Source: a virus
IMG/VR virus record: IMGVR_UViG_3300045015_000022
Span: 1-44,360 of that record
Direction: 5' to 3' (one strand)
Length of the DNA: 44,360 bases
Below are positions 12,622-21,659 of the stretch, one piece after another. Position numbers and translations under genes: made by a program. The notes under the pieces were generated by a model, which saw only the letters and a list, made by a program, of their open reading frames with translations, was not told the DNA's origin and did not search any database. Numbering within the stretch: the first letter of the stretch is position 1; each line of letters starts with the position of its first letter.

Positions 12622-15600
12622 CTAGATCGAGCCCACGTAGGTCAAAGCGGTCACGCGGGGCTCGTAGCGCGTGCTCGCACGGTTGAGGGTGATCCGCACC
12701 TGCATCTTGCGGGCGACCACGGTGCGATCGGTGTGCTCGGAGTAGGCGGTCCACACGCCACCCACTTCGAACCTGGACTCGACGAAGATGCGCGTGTGCG
12801 ACCCGACCTCGCCGACGTGGCCGTGCACCAGCAGCTCTGAGCGCAGGTCGTCGATGGGCTTGGCGAGGTCGTCGACCTTGGTCTGCCAGTCGATGCCCGG
12901 CGACCCTGGGCTCGCAGGCCGACCGTCGACCGTCCACCATCGCGCCTCGCCGCTCGCCACCTGCACCTGCAGTTCGTTGACGGGTGCGTTCTCGATCTCG
13001 GACCCCAGCAGACGGACCTGCCAGTAGATCGGCGCTTGATAGCCAACGTCCTGGGCGAGGCTGACGTAGTTGCCCGTCAGCTTGCCCGCCTGGAGTTGCA
13101 GTCGGCCACCAGAGAACTCGGTGTCGGTGTGGGTGCCAGCGGGTGATGGTGCAAGGTCGTCGTCGCTCACTGCGGCGACCGTGTTGCGCGGCGTCCAGGT
13201 GGGCAAGGTCAGCGGCACCGGGTTGCCGTAGAGACCGCTGGTGCTGCGCGCCGCCACCAGCACGGTGCCGCTCCCTGGCGCGTTGGCCAGCAGTGCGCGA
13301 GGCGCACGCGATCGGTGCAGCACACGCCCGGCGGTCCAGTTGCTGCCCAGGCGCAGCTCGTAGGTGTCCAGGTCCCGCAGGTCCAGGTCGTCCCACTGCA
13401 CCAGCACAAGGTCGTCGAGGGCCACGGCGCGGGCGTTGGTGACACTGGGCGGCGCGAACGGCGGGAACTCGGGTGCGGTGAATCGAAGCTGCGCGCCGTC
13501 GTCTGGTGTCGGGTGCTGGCCGTTGCTCCCCTCCAGGCACGCACTGATCGAGTACAGGACCCCAGCGGTGCACCCGAGCCACCCGATGTCGCTGGTGGCG
13601 GTCTCACCCACCAGCGACCAGCCGATGGTCGCGTCGGTCCTGACGTAGACGCGCACCGATGCCGTGGCGCGGTTCGGCGGCTTGGTCCAGGCGATCCGGT
13701 GCGTGCCGTCGCGCATGACCACCACCTGCAGGTCGGAAACGGTCGGCTCACCCTCGTCAGGTTGGTCGAGGAAGCCCTCGGGGCCGTCAACGCCACCGTC
13801 GATGCCTCCCGCCGCATACTCGGCGGGCGTCACTTCGTCGTGAACCTCGGGCACCCACTGCACCGCACGGACCTCGCGCTTGAGGTCTTTCTGCAACGAG
13901 ATGGCGACCACCTCGTAGATCTCGGTCAGCTTGGAGGCGAGGCCCAGCACGCACGTGGCACCCGCTGCGACTGTGACCGGCGCGTTGAGGGTGAGCTGCG
14001 TGGTCGACCCCACCACGACCGTGCCAGTGATGGTGCGCGTGACCGGCTTGCCGTCCGCGTCGCGCATCACGATGGCGGTGGCACCTGTGGCCACGTGGTC
14101 GACGGTGACCACCGACACTGCGCTGCCGCCGACAGAGACCACCATGTTGAGCGGCACGTCGGCGTCGAACGGCCGCAGCACGTCGTGTTCGAACTCGATC
14201 AGGTCGCCAACCTCTGCGGCGAGCGCCCACCTGCCAGCCGTGAACTGCAGCTCGCGGCGGATCAGGCGGTTGACTCGGTGCCGGTACACACCCTCGCGGA
14301 AAAGCTGTGACGGCCGCGTCACCCCGTATGCCTGCACGGTCTCGGGCCGCCACTGCTCTTTGATCAGTGCGCTCGGGTCGTTGAGCGTGCCCTCGCTGTC
14401 CTCGACCGGCAGCACGTCCTGCACGTAGAGGTTGGTGGCGTTGAGGAACTGGAACAGGTAGGCGGTGGGCCTGCTGCCCTTGGGCAACCACGTGACCTGC
14501 ACCTTCTCGACTGACGAACTGGTGAGGAGCTGCACGGGTGCCTTGGCGGCCACACCGATGCCCGCATCGAAGTGCGTGTCGCGGTATTGGTAGACGACGC
14601 CGATCTTGCCGTTGCGCACCACTGGCGAGGCGCGGCCTGCGGCGCAGATGGTCAGCACCCACTCCCAGGCCGGGCGCGGCGAGTCGCCAACGAGATCGCA
14701 CTGGAACGCAGGCTCGTTCCACGGGGTGCCGGGCGACGGGTCCATGTCGCAGAACGCGGCCCAGCGGCGGAACGACGGAAGGTCGAGGTCCGCGTCCTTG
14801 ATCCACTTGCCCAAGCCCCATGGGCTCGTGAAGAAGTCGAGCAGGATCCAGGCGGGGTTGCGCCCTGGCGGCTTGGTCGAGAAGGCCCAGTTGCCCGATG
14901 TGAATGCGTCCCACGTGCGCGCAGAGAACCCGTGCGTCGGGTCCCACAGGCGCACCAGCAGACCGTCAACCCGCACGGTCACGTTGGGCAGGCCGCCAGA
15001 GAAGCGAGCACCAGCAGACAGCTCCATGCCCATCAGGGCGACGCGGGGATAGGCGAACGTGTGGGCCGTGTTGAAGAACACGTTGCGCCACACCATGCCG
15101 CTGATGGCGTTGGTGCCGCCGCTTGGCGAGCGACGCACCATCCTGACCTCGATCGGCCCGCGCTCGGGGTATCCCTGCAGCGACGCAAGGTCCGCACCCC
15201 ATGACTCCAACACAGGCCCGACTCGCGGCGTGCTGCCGATGCTGCGGCTGTTGACCTGGGTGCTGGTCCCTGGCGCGTAGAAGCTGCGCCATGCCGTGGT
15301 GCCCTGCGGTCGCCAGTAGAACTCGACGAGGACAGGGTAGGCGAGCTGCGCACCCTGCGGGTCGAGCGCGTAGAGGCCAGCGGGGAACGCGACCACGAAC
15401 CCGATGGTGGTGATCTGCTCGGTCCCGCCGTACGTGAACACCGACTCATCGGAGACCTCGTTGAGCTGGATGTTGGGCGTGAACGTGACCGACGCACCAC
15501 GGAACGGGTTGCTGGGCAGCGGCGTCTGGTCCAGGGTGCCGGGCCTGATCCACACGCGCACGCCCGGCGTCTGGTTGACCCTGATGATGGTGGTCACCAG

Positions 15601-16515
15601 CGTCAGCGTGGCCGTTGGCTGCGGCGCGAAGGAACCGATGTCGTGCAGCGTGTTGCCGATGGCGATGGTGCCTGACACCAGCACAAGGTCGAGATCGGTG
15701 CGCTGCGGGTTGCGCACGTCCAGCACCTGGACGGTGCCCACTGGTGTGCCAGCGCTCTTGACCGTCAGCACCGCGCCCACTGTGAACGTGGCGACAGGCG
15801 ACCACGCGGTGCAGTTGATGTTCGTGGTGGGGATGCCCACCGCTTGGTTCTGCAGCAGGTTGTTGTTGACGCGGATGTGGTTCGGGATCGGCGGGCCAGG
15901 GATCACGCCAGTGAGGCCGCCCAGGCCGTTGAGTTCCGTGGCGGTGACATCGCCCACGCGGGCGATTGGACCCTCGCACAGTGCCAGCACCATCTTGAGG
16001 CGGTCGTCGAGCGTTCCGCCTGCGGTGCTCGCATAGACATCGGTGTAGATCACCTGCCCGCCCACAGCGTGCCGCCCGTACACGAACGGCACCGGGAAGC
16101 CCTGGCCGTAGCTGGTTTGAATGCCGTCCCACGCATAGGTCGGTGACGACTCGTCACCACGCTCCTGGGGCACGCCCGGCGGCTTCGGCCGTGGCGACAG
16201 CGTGCTCATCAGGTAGTTGACGGCAAAGCTGACCACCGCCATCACGACCGCGTAGACCAGCAACGCCACGAGGTCGAGGCCGAACGTGGTTCGCGGCACC
16301 AGGAACACGTCCTGGCCGTCTTGCAGCTCAACGTCGAGCTGGTCGTCGGTCAGCAGGTTGCCGCCCAGGCCCACGTCGATCGGCACGCTGGACGGCAAGT
16401 GCCGTGCGAAGGACTCCAGCAGCTTGCGCGGCGTCAGCCCAACCAGAGGCTCAAGCTGGACGGTCTCAGCGCCGTCCTCACCGAGCAGGCCCTTCTTGAT
16501 GTGCAGCCGGATCAT
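12622..16515 (-). CDS. Fused tail-tip protein: I-like N-terminus plus J-like central fibre
   Basis: This 1297-aa protein begins with about 170 residues that match tail assembly protein I of lambda: a ubiquitin-like beginning ending in DVFLVPRT, a hydrophobic segment (LDLVALLVYAVVMAVVSFAVNYLMS), then SPRPKPP, SYGQGFPVPFVYGRHAVGGQVI. The rest resembles lambda gpJ: ALCEGPIA, SVTFTPNIQLNEVSDESVFTYGGTEQ, GELS/FxxxLP features, fibronectin-type repeats around residues 930-1100, and a beta-rich C-terminus that probably contacts the host receptor. ATG 16515 overlaps the K-like gene by 38 nt. In lambda I and J are separate genes. Around residues 235-305 it carries a module also present in the tail tube protein. 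Confidence 0.82.
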   Translation of the reverse strand: MIRLHIKKGLLGEDGAETVQLEPLVGLTPRKLLESFARHLPSSVPIDVGLGGNLLTDDQLDVELQDGQDVFLVPRTTFGLDLVALLVYAVVMAVVSFAVNYLMSTLSPRPKPPGVPQERGDESSPTYAWDGIQTSYGQGFPVPFVYGRHAVGGQVIYTDVYASTAGGTLDDRLKMVLALCEGPIARVGDVTATELNGLGGLTGVIPGPPIPNHIRVNNNLLQNQAVGIPTTNINCTAWSPVATFTVGAVLTVKSAGTPVGTVQVLDVRNPQRTDLDLVLVSGTIAIGNTLHDIGSFAPQPTATLTLVTTIIRVNQTPGVRVWIRPGTLDQTPLPSNPFRGASVTFTPNIQLNEVSDESVFTYGGTEQITTIGFVVAFPAGLYALDPQGAQLAYPVLVEFYWRPQGTTAWRSFYAPGTSTQVNSRSIGSTPRVGPVLESWGADLASLQGYPERGPIEVRMVRRSPSGGTNAISGMVWRNVFFNTAHTFAYPRVALMGMELSAGARFSGGLPNVTVRVDGLLVRLWDPTHGFSARTWDAFTSGNWAFSTKPPGRNPAWILLDFFTSPWGLGKWIKDADLDLPSFRRWAAFCDMDPSPGTPWNEPAFQCDLVGDSPRPAWEWVLTICAAGRASPVVRNGKIGVVYQYRDTHFDAGIGVAAKAPVQLLTSSSVEKVQVTWLPKGSRPTAYLFQFLNATNLYVQDVLPVEDSEGTLNDPSALIKEQWRPETVQAYGVTRPSQLFREGVYRHRVNRLIRRELQFTAGRWALAAEVGDLIEFEHDVLRPFDADVPLNMVVSVGGSAVSVVTVDHVATGATAIVMRDADGKPVTRTITGTVVVGSTTQLTLNAPVTVAAGATCVLGLASKLTEIYEVVAISLQKDLKREVRAVQWVPEVHDEVTPAEYAAGGIDGGVDGPEGFLDQPDEGEPTVSDLQVVVMRDGTHRIAWTKPPNRATASVRVYVRTDATIGWSLVGETATSDIGWLGCTAGVLYSISACLEGSNGQHPTPDDGAQLRFTAPEFPPFAPPSVTNARAVALDDLVLVQWDDLDLRDLDTYELRLGSNWTAGRVLHRSRAPRALLANAPGSGTVLVAARSTSGLYGNPVPLTLPTWTPRNTVAAVSDDDLAPSPAGTHTDTEFSGGRLQLQAGKLTGNYVSLAQDVGYQAPIYWQVRLLGSEIENAPVNELQVQVASGEARWWTVDGRPASPGSPGIDWQTKVDDLAKPIDDLRSELLVHGHVGEVGSHTRIFVESRFEVGGVWTAYSEHTDRTVVARKMQVRITLNRASTRYEPRVTALTYVGSI

Positions 16516-16885
16516 GTCGCCAGACCTCGGCAGGGCGTCGCTCCCAGCGAGCGAGCGGCCTGCAGTAGACGCCAACGCCTGGGTCAGCACTCCACACAAG
16601 GCCAGCGCAGACGATGGCTGACCATGGGTGGGTGCCATAGAACAGCAACACGTCTCCCTCGCGCAAAGGTTGGCCATCCGTCAGGCGGAACCAACACGGC
16701 GGGAAGCCGCACGGCACGTGCAGGGTGCTCTTGCTCCACGCCTGGGCGATCGACGACCACGGGTCAGCGGCACACAAGCCCATGCGGCCAGCGATCACCA
16801 GCACCGTGCCCAGGCAGTCGAGGCCTTTGCCCGGCTCGCGCCCGCCGAGCACGTATGGGGTGCGCCGAACGTCGGCGAGGTTCAC
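16478..16885 (-). CDS. K-like NlpC/P60 tail-tip peptidase
   Basis: This 135-aa protein shows the NlpC/P60 pattern: G21-L-D-C24-L-G (nucleophile Cys24), then PLREGDVLLFYGTH with His86 at the expected place for the catalytic His. It matches the C-terminal half of lambda gpK and lies between L-like and I/J-like genes. It probably cleaves peptidoglycan stem peptides during DNA entry. The GTG at 16885 overlaps the L-like stop (GTGA) with GAGG 5 nt ahead. The usual N-terminal JAB-like domain of gpK is missing. Confidence 0.78.
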   Translation of the reverse strand: MNLADVRRTPYVLGGREPGKGLDCLGTVLVIAGRMGLCAADPWSSIAQAWSKSTLHVPCGFPPCWFRLTDGQPLREGDVLLFYGTHPWSAIVCAGLVWSADPGVGVYCRPLARWERRPAEVWRHDPAAHQEGPAR

Positions 16886-17583
16886 CGCTGCCTCGGGATG
16901 CCAGGGAACCCGCCGAACCTGCGCGGGTGCAACACGGGAAGGCCACGAGACGCATGGTCCTCGCCACGTGCGATGCACGCCTCGACCGTCTTGGGGCACG
17001 ACGTGTAGCCCGCAACGTCGTTGATGATGTAGCCGCACTCGGTGCTGCCGAACTCCCATCGGCACCGCGATGCGACGTAGCGATCCTGCGGCGCTTGGCG
17101 CGTGAAGAAGTTGGCGCGCTCCAGTCGGAAGGTCACGGCCTCGTCGTTGGCCACCACACCAGCGACCGTCAGGTCCCACCGCTGATACTCGTGGTTCGGG
17201 TGGGCGATCGACAGGCCGTTGCCGGGCACGAGGTAGATCCTGCAGTAGTTGCCCTCCAGCCCGAAGCCGCTGTGCAGGTAGCGCATCAGCAGTCGCGTCG
17301 AGTTGTCGACCGACAGGTCGATCTGCGGCAGGTTGCCTTCCTGGTCCTGCTCGATCGGCGTGAACGTGAAGTTGAACGGGTCCCAGGTCTCCGAGCCTGG
17401 ACTCGACACCGGCCAAGCGATCTGCGTGTGGTGGCTGGTGACCCGAACGATCGTGTCGGGAACGACCGTCAGGCCCACGTTGTAAGCGCGGGCGAGCTGC
17501 AGCTCGACGAACCAGACCATGGGCGACACGCCGTGCGGGCGCTCGATCTCGGTCTTGAACGATGCGGGCAGGGTGATGGGCAT
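16882..17583 (-). CDS. Minor tail protein L-like, four-Cys cluster
   Basis: This 233-aa protein fits the gpL family: an N-terminal beta-domain (ITLPASFKTEIE...), and a C-terminal region with four cysteines in the family pattern (ASRCRWEFGSTECGYIIND..., TSCPKTVEACIARG), followed by RFGGFPGIP. In lambda gpL these Cys bind an iron-sulfur cluster. The protein connects the M-like protein to the tip. The neighbouring K- and M-like genes complete the lambda order M-L-K-I-J. Confidence 0.85.
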   Translation of the reverse strand: MPITLPASFKTEIERPHGVSPMVWFVELQLARAYNVGLTVVPDTIVRVTSHHTQIAWPVSSPGSETWDPFNFTFTPIEQDQEGNLPQIDLSVDNSTRLLMRYLHSGFGLEGNYCRIYLVPGNGLSIAHPNHEYQRWDLTVAGVVANDEAVTFRLERANFFTRQAPQDRYVASRCRWEFGSTECGYIINDVAGYTSCPKTVEACIARGEDHASRGLPVLHPRRFGGFPGIPRQR

Positions 17584-17587
17584 GGCG

Positions 17588-19357
17588 TCAGTTGGTCCAG
17601 ATCAGCTCGACGCACCGCACGACCATCGAGAACACGTGCGCCGAGACCTGTTGCCGCAGTGGTGCGTCCAGTTGCACGACCGCGATGTCGGCTGCGGCGC
17701 GGTGCGGCCGCAACGCGAAGGCCGGGTTGTCGCGGAGGAAGCCGTAGAGCGTGGTGGCCTGCGACTCGGACAGGCGCGACCACGACAGCGTGAACGTGCG
17801 CCGCACCTTGGCGAACAGCGGCCACGTGCGCGAGTAGCCAGTCGCACCGTCGATGCGCGCCTCCTCGCGTGCGCTGTCCTCGGGCATCGAGCCATCGGGC
17901 TTGATGGGGAGCTGCAGCAGGCTCGCCGGGTTGGCGCTCTCACGCCCTGGCGACAGCACCAGCGGCGGGCCGACAGCGGGTGGCACGTTGGGCAGCACCT
18001 CGGGGTCGCGCACCATGTAGAACGAGACGATCGTGATGTCGCGCACGTTCAATGGCAGCGGCGGCGCGTTGTGGAACCCGATCCAGAGAGCCCGGTACTG
18101 GATGTCTGGCTCGGTCGGTGACAGGCCCAGGGGCGAGAACGCCATGGCACTCACCCCCTCCTGCTTGGCGGCGTCGGACTGCGCGCACATCTCAACGAAG
18201 TCGAGCACGGTCCCGAGGTTGGTGTTGATGCCCGCGTCGTAGCTCTGGCGTCCGGTGGTCTGCACGATGCCGTGCGTCAGCACGCAGGGCAGACTGACGG
18301 TGCCAGTCGCAGGCCGCTCCAGCGGCACGTACACGTCGGGCCACGAGGGGTATCCGTTGAGGTTGCACGTTGCATTGACCACCTCGGTCTCGGTGCGCTG
18401 CAACACGTCGAGCAGGTTGTCGAGGCGCACGCCCACGTAGCACACGCGCCGCACACGTGTGGCCGTGCCGGACTGTCGATCGGCACCGCGCAGGCCGGGC
18501 AGGAACACGCCGGTCGGCCTCTGCTGATACCAGAAGCACCCCTGCGACAGCGTTGCCTCCTCGGTTGCACCTGCGGTCGGCAGTGCACGCATCTGCCCCC
18601 ATCGCCCATTGGTGCCCACCGTTGCCGTGTATCCGGTGAACGAGCCCGGCGTTGGGCTCCAGCCGAAGTCGAAGCGAGGGGCGTTGGCGAGGTGCTGTCG
18701 CGGCTCGTAGGTGAGGGCCATGAAGTGGAGCCATTTCTGGTTCACGAGGCCGGGGCTGTTGCTGGTGACGAACACGCCCGCGAGCGTGGTCGTCAGACTC
18801 ACAGGAACCGCAGGGTGGTAGTGCTCGGTCAGTTGGTCGGTGGACGGGATGCGATCGGTGTCCCACCACAACCAGCCCACGTCGGCGATGTCGAAGCTGA
18901 CCGCATATTGCGGCGAGTCGCCGTTCCAGTACGTGCGCGCCCACAGGCAGAACCGCGCACCGCTTGAGTTGTTGAAGGTGTTGCCGAAGAACGGGTCGCT
19001 GATCGATGGCGACGAGTTCATCAGCACCACGAACATGAACGGGATGCCCTCGGTCTCCCCGAGCTGTTCGCCGACGGGGATGTTGACCTTGTGGATCGGT
19101 GAGATGGCTCCGGTGTCGTGGCCGAGGCACACCTGGATGACGCCTCGCTGTGGCACCGCACCCGATCGGTGCACGTGGCCGATCTTGCCGGTCACGATGA
19201 TCGCGTAGCGCCCGGTGCCAGCAGGAAGGCGGTCCTGCGGCAGTCGGTGTGCGATCTGCCAGCCATCGCCACCAACAGGCCCAGGCTGCATGCCGATGCC
19301 AGTGATGTTGACCGCGCCGGGCTGCGGGATCACGTCGCCATAGCGGATCTCGACCAT
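17588..19357 (-). CDS. Large tail protein with gpM-like C-terminus
   Basis: Only the last about 110 residues (SRTWPLFAKVRRTFTLSWSRLSESQATTLYGFLRDNPAFAL...) look like lambda gpM, the tail-tip completion protein. The first 480 residues form an additional beta-rich region rich in Trp and Gly (ISPIHKVNIPVGEQL, SFDIADVGWLWWDTDRI) that I do not recognise; it may decorate the tip or bind host surface glycans. The ATG at 19357 overlaps the tape-measure stop by 1 nt. The family M protein is only about 110 aa, so this is about five times larger. Confidence 0.62.
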   Translation of the reverse strand: MVEIRYGDVIPQPGAVNITGIGMQPGPVGGDGWQIAHRLPQDRLPAGTGRYAIIVTGKIGHVHRSGAVPQRGVIQVCLGHDTGAISPIHKVNIPVGEQLGETEGIPFMFVVLMNSSPSISDPFFGNTFNNSSGARFCLWARTYWNGDSPQYAVSFDIADVGWLWWDTDRIPSTDQLTEHYHPAVPVSLTTTLAGVFVTSNSPGLVNQKWLHFMALTYEPRQHLANAPRFDFGWSPTPGSFTGYTATVGTNGRWGQMRALPTAGATEEATLSQGCFWYQQRPTGVFLPGLRGADRQSGTATRVRRVCYVGVRLDNLLDVLQRTETEVVNATCNLNGYPSWPDVYVPLERPATGTVSLPCVLTHGIVQTTGRQSYDAGINTNLGTVLDFVEMCAQSDAAKQEGVSAMAFSPLGLSPTEPDIQYRALWIGFHNAPPLPLNVRDITIVSFYMVRDPEVLPNVPPAVGPPLVLSPGRESANPASLLQLPIKPDGSMPEDSAREEARIDGATGYSRTWPLFAKVRRTFTLSWSRLSESQATTLYGFLRDNPAFALRPHRAAADIAVVQLDAPLRQQVSAHVFSMVVRCVELIWTN

Positions 19358-21648
19358 CAGCCTGCGGTCCTCCGAACCACCTGACGCATGCCGTGCTTCG
19401 TCTCAAGCTGGTTCGTCCAGATGTTGCGCAGCGTGCCCTGCTGCTCCAGCAACACCCGGCTCACGTCGCGGCTGTCCATTGCGGTGATGTTGACGTTCAC
19501 GTTGTTCCCACCGCTCGGGCCTCCACCGACGAACGACACGGGGATCGATCTGTTGTCGGGCAGCGGCACGAACGCCTCTGCGGTCTTGCCCTCGCCGAAC
19601 AGCACGGTCGGCCTGCGCGCCACGCCGCCGTTGCGGTTGACGCCGCCACTGGCGAACGCCTGGATCACGCCGCCCTTTTCCATTGCAGGAAGCACGCCGC
19701 CCTTCTCTGCACCGAAGATCGCTTGCAGGGTCTGCATGACGATCATCTTGGCGATGATGCGTGCGAGGTCGGCCAGCATCGCCTTGGCGAAGTCCTTGAA
19801 CGCCTCCTTGGCGCTCTTGGTGCCGGTGATGATGTCGGCGAACGCATCGGTCAGGCCGTTGAGCCCGCCGTCCACGAGCGTCGCCGCAGCCTCCTCGCCA
19901 GCCGCAGTGAAGTCGGTCCACGACCGCAGTGCCTTGCGCGCACCACGTGAGAACCCGTCGAAGAAGCTGCCGCCTGACACCAGTTGCTTCGTGCGTTCGA
20001 ACTGCAGGTTCACCCAGGCGATCGCGTCGGCCAGCTCCTTCGCGTTGATGGTGCCCTGCTCCTTGGCCTCGGCGAGCGACAGGATCACGCTCTGGCGCTC
20101 GATGTCGGCAAGTGCGTCCTGCACAGGGCCGAGGTCGGAAGCGAGCGACCCGAGCTGCTGGAGGACGGCAAGCCGTGCACGCGGGTCGGCCTGCTGCTCC
20201 AACGGCTGCGGCAGCGCCTTGTTCGTCGGCTTGCGAAACACCGACCCGGCGTCCTTGGCGACGCTTGCGATCACGCGGCCAGCTTCGGCTGCATATTGCT
20301 GCAGGGTGTCGAGCGACGGCAGGCCCAGCTTCTCCACTGCGGCGGTGCCTCCAGTCGCCCCCTTCTTGATGTCCTTGGTCGCAAGGTCCAGCTCGCGGCC
20401 CAGGCGCTCGCGGGCCTTCTGCAGCGCGCCAGCCACGCCGTCCTGCAGCGTCGTCTCAAGCGTCGCCAGCTCGGACAGCATCTCCTTCTCACGCTCTGCG
20501 AGGTGGGCGATCCACTTCTTGCTCCGTGCACTGACGATCTCAACGTCGAGCGCTTCCAGCTCCTCTTTGAACCGTCGCACGTGCTTGGAACCGAGCTGGC
20601 GAAACTGCTCAGGGTCGCCAAGGATCGCCAGGATCTCGTTCTTGCGCTTGGTGCTGGAACCCGTGCGCGCCTCGTCCAGATCACGCAGGTGGTTCTTGAT
20701 CACCGTGATCTTCTGTCGCACATCGTCCTCGTCGATCAGATCCACGAAGGGGATGTTCTCGATCACCCCGATGAGTCCGATCAGGGCGTCGATGGCAAGG
20801 TTGACAGCGACCACGATGCCCTTGCCGATGGCCTCGGCGATGGCGAGCACCTGCTCCTTGTTCTCTGCGATCCCCTTGGCCACGCGCTCCAGCACCGCGA
20901 TGGTCCGTGGTCCGAATGCCTCGATGAGAGCACGAGCGACGCCGCTGGCCGCCACGCTGATCTTGGTCAGCGAGTCGTTGAGCCGCGCACTGGTGTTCGC
21001 CTGGGCCTCGGTGACCGTGGCACCCAGGCCGCGCACCTCCTTGATCGACTCCTGGAACTGCTTGAGGCCCGTGCCAAGCAGCGGCAGCAGTTGCATGAAC
21101 TGCTTGGGGAACAGGCGTGACAGCGCAAGGGCCTTCTCCTGGGCGGTGGCGTACTGGTCGAGCCCGCCGGCAATCCGTTCGAACATCTCGGACGGTGCCA
21201 TGGCCTGCAGCTCGTCGATCGAGATGCCCAGCCCAGCGAACGCCTCGCGTGCACGGTCGCTCCCGCTGACGGCCTTGTTCTGCGCGGCCACCAGCGAGGT
21301 CAGGGTCGATTCAAAGTCGAGGCCAGGGCCTGCGTGCACCTTGAACGCGGCACCCAGCTCGCTCAGGTTCTCCACCATGTCGCCCGTCGATTGGGCGAGG
21401 TCCATCATCTGGTCGGCTTCCTCGCCGAACTTGCGCACGAGGCTGATGGCCTGCAGCGCCGCATATCCGGTCGCCAGCCCGGTCAGTGCGGTCTTGAGGT
21501 TGAAGGTGGCACCGACCAGCCCCTGCATCACACGTGAGCCACGCACGCCGAAGCTCACCAGTGCACGCTCGACCTTGGTGAGATCGCGTGACAGGAAGTC
21601 CTTGAGCCTCGCCTCGATCTGCAGGATCCGACGTTCGGCGCTCACCAT
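19357..21648 (-). CDS. Tape measure protein
   Basis: This 763-aa protein is largely helical, with hydrophobic N-terminal stretches (VMQGLVGATFNLKTALTGLATGYAALQ), a central domain with IAEAIGKGIVVAVNLAIDALIGLIGVI, and a lambda-gpH-like C-terminus with GAEKGGVLPAMEKGGVIQAFASGGV, LFGEGKTAEAFVPLPDN. By the usual scaling of about 1.5 angstrom per residue the tail would be near 115 nm, so a siphovirus tail is expected. It follows the G/GT chaperone genes as in lambda. Confidence 0.9.
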   Translation of the reverse strand: MVSAERRILQIEARLKDFLSRDLTKVERALVSFGVRGSRVMQGLVGATFNLKTALTGLATGYAALQAISLVRKFGEEADQMMDLAQSTGDMVENLSELGAAFKVHAGPGLDFESTLTSLVAAQNKAVSGSDRAREAFAGLGISIDELQAMAPSEMFERIAGGLDQYATAQEKALALSRLFPKQFMQLLPLLGTGLKQFQESIKEVRGLGATVTEAQANTSARLNDSLTKISVAASGVARALIEAFGPRTIAVLERVAKGIAENKEQVLAIAEAIGKGIVVAVNLAIDALIGLIGVIENIPFVDLIDEDDVRQKITVIKNHLRDLDEARTGSSTKRKNEILAILGDPEQFRQLGSKHVRRFKEELEALDVEIVSARSKKWIAHLAEREKEMLSELATLETTLQDGVAGALQKARERLGRELDLATKDIKKGATGGTAAVEKLGLPSLDTLQQYAAEAGRVIASVAKDAGSVFRKPTNKALPQPLEQQADPRARLAVLQQLGSLASDLGPVQDALADIERQSVILSLAEAKEQGTINAKELADAIAWVNLQFERTKQLVSGGSFFDGFSRGARKALRSWTDFTAAGEEAAATLVDGGLNGLTDAFADIITGTKSAKEAFKDFAKAMLADLARIIAKMIVMQTLQAIFGAEKGGVLPAMEKGGVIQAFASGGVNRNGGVARRPTVLFGEGKTAEAFVPLPDNRSIPVSFVGGGPSGGNNVNVNITAMDSRDVSRVLLEQQGTLRNIWTNQLETKHGMRQVVRRTAG

Positions 21649-21659
21649 GGGTCACGTCC

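Noticed and set aside
12092-13582. Minus-strand frame of 496 codons overlapping the I-J and fibre genes
   Set aside because: It is a different frame of the same strand with Arg/Ala/Pro-rich text; the I-J frame has clear family motifs.
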